This document shows positions 5,753 to 9,098 of a stretch of DNA of 9,098 bases, one piece after another. Positions within the stretch are counted from its first letter, which is position 1, and each line of letters begins with the position of its first letter. The stretch lies in contig SXIZ01000123.1 of the NCBI GenBank assembly GCA_005779525.1, positions 1-9,098 of the forward strand, given 5' to 3'. The notes under the pieces are model-generated. The model saw nothing but the letters and a program-made list of their open reading frames with translations. It did not search any database and was not told the origin of the DNA. Made by a program: the position numbers and the translations under genes. The stretch is from Methylococcaceae bacterium (lineage in GTDB: Bacteria; Pseudomonadota; Gammaproteobacteria; Methylococcales; Methylomonadaceae).

Positions 5753-7276
5753 TTGTTACGCTTAAACTTATTTACTAAATTGTTTGTCCTGCTGCTGGTC
5801 TGCATGTTGTTTATTTCCGGCGCGTTGCTGCTGTCCGTGCATTGGAGTTTTACGCACGGTTTTAATCAGTATCTTTTACAAGCCGAAGCCAATCAATTGG
5901 ATAAACTGAGCGGCTTACTGCAAAACGAATACCAAAAGCAAGGCAATTGGCAAACGTTACAAGCAAATCGATTCGTCTGGTTTGATTTTTTACGCCAAGG
6001 TTTAGAAGCGCAACAACTGCCACCGCATGCGCATTTTCCACCTGACGATGGCCCTCAACATCATCGAGGACCCCCGCCGGATCACGAACCCCCACACCAT
6101 CCAGATGACCACGGTTCAGGTCCTCCACCTTGGGAACGCCATGGTCCGCCACTGCATGAGGGTCCAGATATGTTGGCTAAATTTTTAGGCAGCCGCATTC
6201 AACTTCTGGATGCTGAACAGCATTTTATTGCGGGTATCTCTAAAAAACATCGATCCGAATATTTGCGTCCGTTGATTGTGGACGCCCAAACCGTGGGCTG
6301 GTTATCGCTGCAATCCAGTGATTTAATCACCGACCATTTTGCGCAATTATTTATCGAACAACAAATCCAGCATAATTATTTTATTGCAGCCGCGGCCATT
6401 GGCTTTGCCTTAGTGTGTTCTGCGCTGCTAGCGCGAAGATTAATTTCGCCAATCAAACGTATAACCGCAGGCGCGAATCTATTGGTCAGCGGTGATTATC
6501 AAACGCAAATTGCGGTGACCAGTCAGGATGAGCTCGGACAATTAGCCCAGGATTTTAATTTACTCGCCCGTACCCTGGAGAGCAATAAACAAGCGCGACG
6601 GCGTTGGATTGCGGATATTTCACATGAATTGCGCACCCCACTGGCGGTATTACGCGGTGAAATCGAGGCGGTACAAGACGGTATTCGGGATTTTTCGCCC
6701 GAAAGCCTCAAATCATTGCACACCGAGGTGATGAGTTTAAGCCGCTTGGTGGATGATTTATATGAATTATCGTTATCAGATGTAGGCACGTTGCACTACC
6801 ATAAAAGCCCATGCAATATTGTTCTAGTGCTGCAAGATGTGCTCAGCAATCAACAGCCGCGCTTTCAAGCACAACAATTACAATTAAAATCTGAGTTTGA
6901 CCCTGCGCTGCAATTGCTGGTTTTGGGCGATAGCCGACGGTTGCACCAGCTCTTTACCAATATTTGTGAAAACACTCGGCGCTATACCCAGCCTGGCGGA
7001 TTTTGCCAAGTGAGTATTGACTATACGCCTAGTCACATTGCCATCAGATTAGACGATACTCCGCCGGCGGTGCCAGATTCAGCACTGCCTTTTTTATTTG
7101 AACGCTTATATCGCGTTGATTCCAGCCGCAATCGCGATTTGGGCGGTGCGGGTTTAGGTTTAGCCATTTGTCACAGCATTATCGAAGCACATCAAGGGAC
7201 GATTACTGCATTGCATTCTCCGTTTGGCGGTTTGAGTATTGTTATACAACTGCCACGCTTACCCAATTTGGAGTGA
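5753..7276 (+). CDS. baeS: BaeS-like envelope-stress sensor histidine kinase with His/Pro-rich sensor insert
   Basis: The product is 507 residues, about 40 longer than E. coli BaeS. TM1 is residues 8-29 and TM2 about 209-227. The periplasmic part begins SFTHGFNQYLLQAEANQLDK, like BaeS. It then contains a 48-residue stretch (89-136) very rich in Pro, His and Asp with ten histidines, a likely divalent-metal ligand region. HAMP covers about 228-280. The H-box DISHELRTPLAVLRGE (288-303) carries phosphoacceptor H291, the N-box is NICENTRRY (403-411), and the G2 box GGAGLGLAI (464-472) is intact. The G1 box reads LDDTPPAVP (433-441), lacking the usual glycine. The start is TTG at 5753: AAGG (5742-5745) is 7 bases upstream and the first in-frame ATG would cut into TM1. 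The gene is followed after 7 bases by baeR. The stimulus in E. coli is envelope stress and metals; here it is inferred. Confidence 0.9.
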   Translation: MLRLNLFTKLFVLLLVCMLFISGALLLSVHWSFTHGFNQYLLQAEANQLDKLSGLLQNEYQKQGNWQTLQANRFVWFDFLRQGLEAQQLPPHAHFPPDDGPQHHRGPPPDHEPPHHPDDHGSGPPPWERHGPPLHEGPDMLAKFLGSRIQLLDAEQHFIAGISKKHRSEYLRPLIVDAQTVGWLSLQSSDLITDHFAQLFIEQQIQHNYFIAAAAIGFALVCSALLARRLISPIKRITAGANLLVSGDYQTQIAVTSQDELGQLAQDFNLLARTLESNKQARRRWIADISHELRTPLAVLRGEIEAVQDGIRDFSPESLKSLHTEVMSLSRLVDDLYELSLSDVGTLHYHKSPCNIVLVLQDVLSNQQPRFQAQQLQLKSEFDPALQLLVLGDSRRLHQLFTNICENTRRYTQPGGFCQVSIDYTPSHIAIRLDDTPPAVPDSALPFLFERLYRVDSSRNRDLGGAGLGLAICHSIIEAHQGTITALHSPFGGLSIVIQLPRLPNLE

Positions 7277-7283
7277 TTTTCTT

Positions 7284-7973
7284 ATGTCTAGCGCGAAGCA
7301 TATTTTAATTGTTGAGGATGAACCTAAACTCGCACAGTTATTAAGCGATTACTTGAGTAAATCAGATTTTCAAACCAACTGCATTGATAATGGTCTGGCG
7401 GTATTACCCTGGTTAGCTGAGCACAATACGGATTTAATCTTGTTGGATTTAATGTTACCCGGAAAAAATGGCATGGATATTTGTCGCGAACTGCGCAAAA
7501 CCTCAAACGTGCCCGTGTTTATGATTACCGCGCAAGTGGAGGAAATTGATCGCTTATTAGGTCTGGAAATTGGGGCTGATGATTATATCTGCAAACCCTA
7601 CAGCCCCCGCGAAGTGGTCGCGCGAGTAAAAGCCTTGTTCCGCCGATTGGACCAGCTTACTGCCAAGCCTGCAACAGAGCATTTTTTTGCAATTGATCCA
7701 GAGCGGTACGAAGTGCGTTATCACAATAAATTATTGGACTTAACCCCAGCGGAATTTCGGCTCTTAGCGACCCTCAATGCCACGCCTGGACGGGTGTATA
7801 GTCGAGAGCAGTTAATGACTCAGTTGTACGACGATCATCGTATCGTCACGGATCGCACGGTCGATAGCCATATCAAAAATCTGCGCAAAAAAGTTGCGGC
7901 GGTGATCCCCGGACAAGAAGTGATTGTGTCGATTTATGGGGTTGGCTATAAATTGGAATGGGTGTATAGCTAA
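7284..7973 (+). CDS. baeR: BaeR-like OmpR/PhoB-family response regulator
   Basis: The product is 229 residues. The receiver domain (about 5-120) has the acidic pair E11-D12, phosphoacceptor D55 in LLDLMLPG, T82 and K104 in YICKPYSPRE. The segment EEIDRLLGLEIGADDYICKP is nearly identical to E. coli BaeR. The C-terminal winged-helix DNA-binding domain (about 130-229) has LDLTPAEFRLL, VYSREQL, LYDDHRIVTDRTVDSHIKNL and YGVGYK. It is phosphorylated by the adjacent BaeS-like kinase and should activate envelope or efflux genes. The start is ATG 7284; a longer frame from 7239 overlaps the kinase and is not needed. GGAG at 7270-7273 lies within the end of baeS, so the two are probably translationally coupled. 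Confidence 0.94.
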   Translation: MSSAKHILIVEDEPKLAQLLSDYLSKSDFQTNCIDNGLAVLPWLAEHNTDLILLDLMLPGKNGMDICRELRKTSNVPVFMITAQVEEIDRLLGLEIGADDYICKPYSPREVVARVKALFRRLDQLTAKPATEHFFAIDPERYEVRYHNKLLDLTPAEFRLLATLNATPGRVYSREQLMTQLYDDHRIVTDRTVDSHIKNLRKKVAAVIPGQEVIVSIYGVGYKLEWVYS

Positions 7974-8060
7974 AACTGACCACTCGTATAATAGGCAAAA
8001 ATAGGTAACCTCTACCAACCACTCCTACACGCTAAGGGCTACAGCTTCATAGATGCACTC

Positions 8061-8069
8061 TGGTATAAT
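8061..8069 (+). promoter_or_regulatory. Extended -10 promoter element of the motA-like gene
   Basis: TGgTATAAT is a perfect extended -10 element (TGnTATAAT). No good -35 is present, which is acceptable for extended -10 promoters. Transcription would begin near 8076, 58 bases before the ATG at 8134, which argues against a start at 8053. A second perfect TATAAT at 7987-7992 has no -35 partner either. Confidence 0.5.
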
Positions 8070-8133
8070 ATCGTCATCAGCTTTCAGCATTCCAATGACT
8101 TCAAGCAGCTGTTTGAAGGAACTCCGGGCATTC

Positions 8134-8925
8134 ATGAGATTCAATTACACGCTATTTAATTATTCAACAGCGGTCGGTATTTTGCTGAGCATCTTGTTGT
8201 GCATCTTCATCATTCTCTATGCCGCCACAGCGCCCTTATCCTTTATCAATCTTCCAGGGCTAGTCATCGTTATAGTCGGCACCTTTGCAGCGGTTTTTTT
8301 AAGTTATCCTTTACGCGATATCAAACAAGGGTTACGCGCAGTTAAACAAGTCTTTATCTACGAAAGCCTAGATCCACGTGTTGATGCCGACGAAATCAGT
8401 CGCGTAGCGCATTTATGGTTTAACCGCGATATGTTGGGCGTCGAGTATATTATCGACAGTATTAATAACTCCTATTTAAAAACGGGTTTTCAACTGGTCA
8501 TCGATAACACTCCAATCGATGACATTATTACCTTATTGAAATGGCGTATCACGCGTTTACGTGCCAAAGAACAGGCCGAGGCCAATATTTTTCATAGCAT
8601 GGCCAGTTTTGCCCCAGCCTTTGGCATGTTGGGAACCTTAATTGGCTTAATTAATATGTTGGAGATTATTGCGCAAAAAGATTTAAACGCTATCGGTTTT
8701 AATATGGGAGTGGCGTTAATTACAACATTTTACGGCTTAATGTTTTCCAATTTAGTGTTTAATCCGATCGCGCTCAAATTAGAACGCCGCACCGAACAAC
8801 GCATTATGATCATGAGCATGGTGATGGAAGGCATTACGCTAATCGCTGAACGCCGCAGCCCGGCGTTTATTCGAGAAACCTTGTATTCCTTTATAGCGCA
8901 TCACGATGATGAGTTACAGCGTTAG
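8134..8925 (+). CDS. motA: MotA/PomA-like stator (proton or sodium channel) subunit
   Basis: With the ATG at 8134 the product is 263 residues, typical for PomA/LafT-type stators. It forms the ion channel with MotB and generates torque at the inner membrane. Four membrane segments are visible: about 13-34, 37-58, 156-180 and 190-212. A cytoplasmic loop (59-155) contains the rotor-facing charged region. TM3 carries the family signature PAFGMLGTLIGL (160-171) with the conserved Pro, and TM4 reads MGVALITTFYGLMFSNLVFN then P211. The frame is open back to 8053, but those 27 codons contain the extended -10 element and no ribosome site. AAGGA at 8116-8120 is 13 bases from the chosen ATG, slightly long. 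ATG 8095 is the alternative. Because MotA, TolQ and ExbB share one superfamily, a non-flagellar role cannot be excluded, but the following MotB-like gene supports a stator. Confidence 0.85.
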   Translation: MRFNYTLFNYSTAVGILLSILLCIFIILYAATAPLSFINLPGLVIVIVGTFAAVFLSYPLRDIKQGLRAVKQVFIYESLDPRVDADEISRVAHLWFNRDMLGVEYIIDSINNSYLKTGFQLVIDNTPIDDIITLLKWRITRLRAKEQAEANIFHSMASFAPAFGMLGTLIGLINMLEIIAQKDLNAIGFNMGVALITTFYGLMFSNLVFNPIALKLERRTEQRIMIMSMVMEGITLIAERRSPAFIRETLYSFIAHHDDELQR

Positions 8926-8941
8926 TTGAAAGGATGTTTAG

Positions 8942-9098
8942 ATGAATAATTCGCGCACACGTATAAAAACCTATGCCAGTGACGCTATCGATGAAATGTT
9001 GAATGCACAGCGTAAACACCGCAGCGATAATTGGCTAATCAGCTATTTGGATGTCTTTGTGCTAGTCGTCATGTTAATGGTCACTTTGCTGTCACTGA
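8942..9098 (+). CDS. motB: MotB-like stator subunit, N-terminal part (cut by window edge)
   Basis: An ATG at 8942 opens 52 codons that run off the window. AAAGGA at 8929-8934 is 7 bases upstream, and the gap from the motA stop is 16 bases, so the two form an operon. The first 30 residues are basic and cytoplasmic. WLISYLDVFVLVVMLMVTLL (31-50) is a single membrane segment in which D37 occupies the place of the ion-binding Asp of MotB/PomB (W-x-x-x-Y-x-D pattern). The plug and the peptidoglycan-binding OmpA-like domain would lie beyond the window and cannot be checked. Confidence 0.8.
   Translation, partial: MNNSRTRIKTYASDAIDEMLNAQRKHRSDNWLISYLDVFVLVVMLMVTLLSL

Noticed and set aside
5862..6152. 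Minus-strand 96-codon frame opposite the kinase
   Set aside because: It is a shadow of the His/Pro-rich coding region, with no recognisable domain and no ribosome site of note.
7239..7283. Earlier start for the response regulator
   Set aside because: It overlaps the end of the kinase gene and adds residues absent from BaeR; the ATG at 7284 has a usable GGAG and matches the family start.
8053..8133. 27-codon N-terminal extension of the MotA-like gene
   Set aside because: It contains a perfect extended -10 element (8061-8069), has no ribosome site, and would put a Ser-rich stretch before TM1 that the family does not have.

Overview
The window looks like a stretch of a moderately AT-rich gammaproteobacterial chromosome. 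The best taxonomic clues are a BaeS/BaeR pair that aligns well with the enterobacterial proteins, an HslR with the canonical RLDKWLWAARF start, and a PomA-type stator subunit. Codon use is AT-leaning. I cannot name the genus; a sulfur- or methane-oxidising lineage such as Thiotrichales or Methylococcales would fit, but that is a weak guess.

Layout. A truncated minus-strand gene (1-236) encodes an exported protein with a fibronectin-III-like domain. A 400-base spacer with several inverted repeats separates it from a plus-strand pair: a secreted GH114-family glycosidase (638-1417) and hslR, the Hsp15 ribosome-rescue factor (about 1489-1890). The next 586 bases contain no intact gene. They do hold the decayed minus-strand remains of a PIN-domain (VapC-type) toxin, with a frameshift and two in-frame stops, and then the leader of a large methyl-accepting chemotaxis protein (2477-4600). 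That MCP has five consecutive HAMP units and unusual residues beside its signalling tip. After it come a cluster of hairpins and a possible 55-residue minus-strand ORF (4655-4822).

The second half holds a secreted EF-hand protein (4916-5467), then a BaeS-like sensor kinase (5753-7276, TTG start, strongly His/Pro-rich periplasmic insert) and a BaeR-like response regulator (7284-7973). The kinase and regulator are translationally close (7-base gap). The EF-hand gene is a separate transcription unit by appearance, but its position beside a kinase with a likely metal-binding sensor suggests a periplasmic metal or calcium response. This is inference. The window closes with a MotA/PomA-like stator gene (best start 8134) and the 5' end of a MotB-like gene (8942 onward, cut by the window edge).

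Most of the window is recognisable core or common accessory biology. The items most worth a second look are the PIN-toxin pseudogene, the EF-hand/His-rich BaeS neighbourhood, the poly-HAMP MCP with altered tip residues, and the hairpins upstream of baeS and downstream of the MCP. I see no CRISPR array, tRNA, rRNA or intact insertion sequence.
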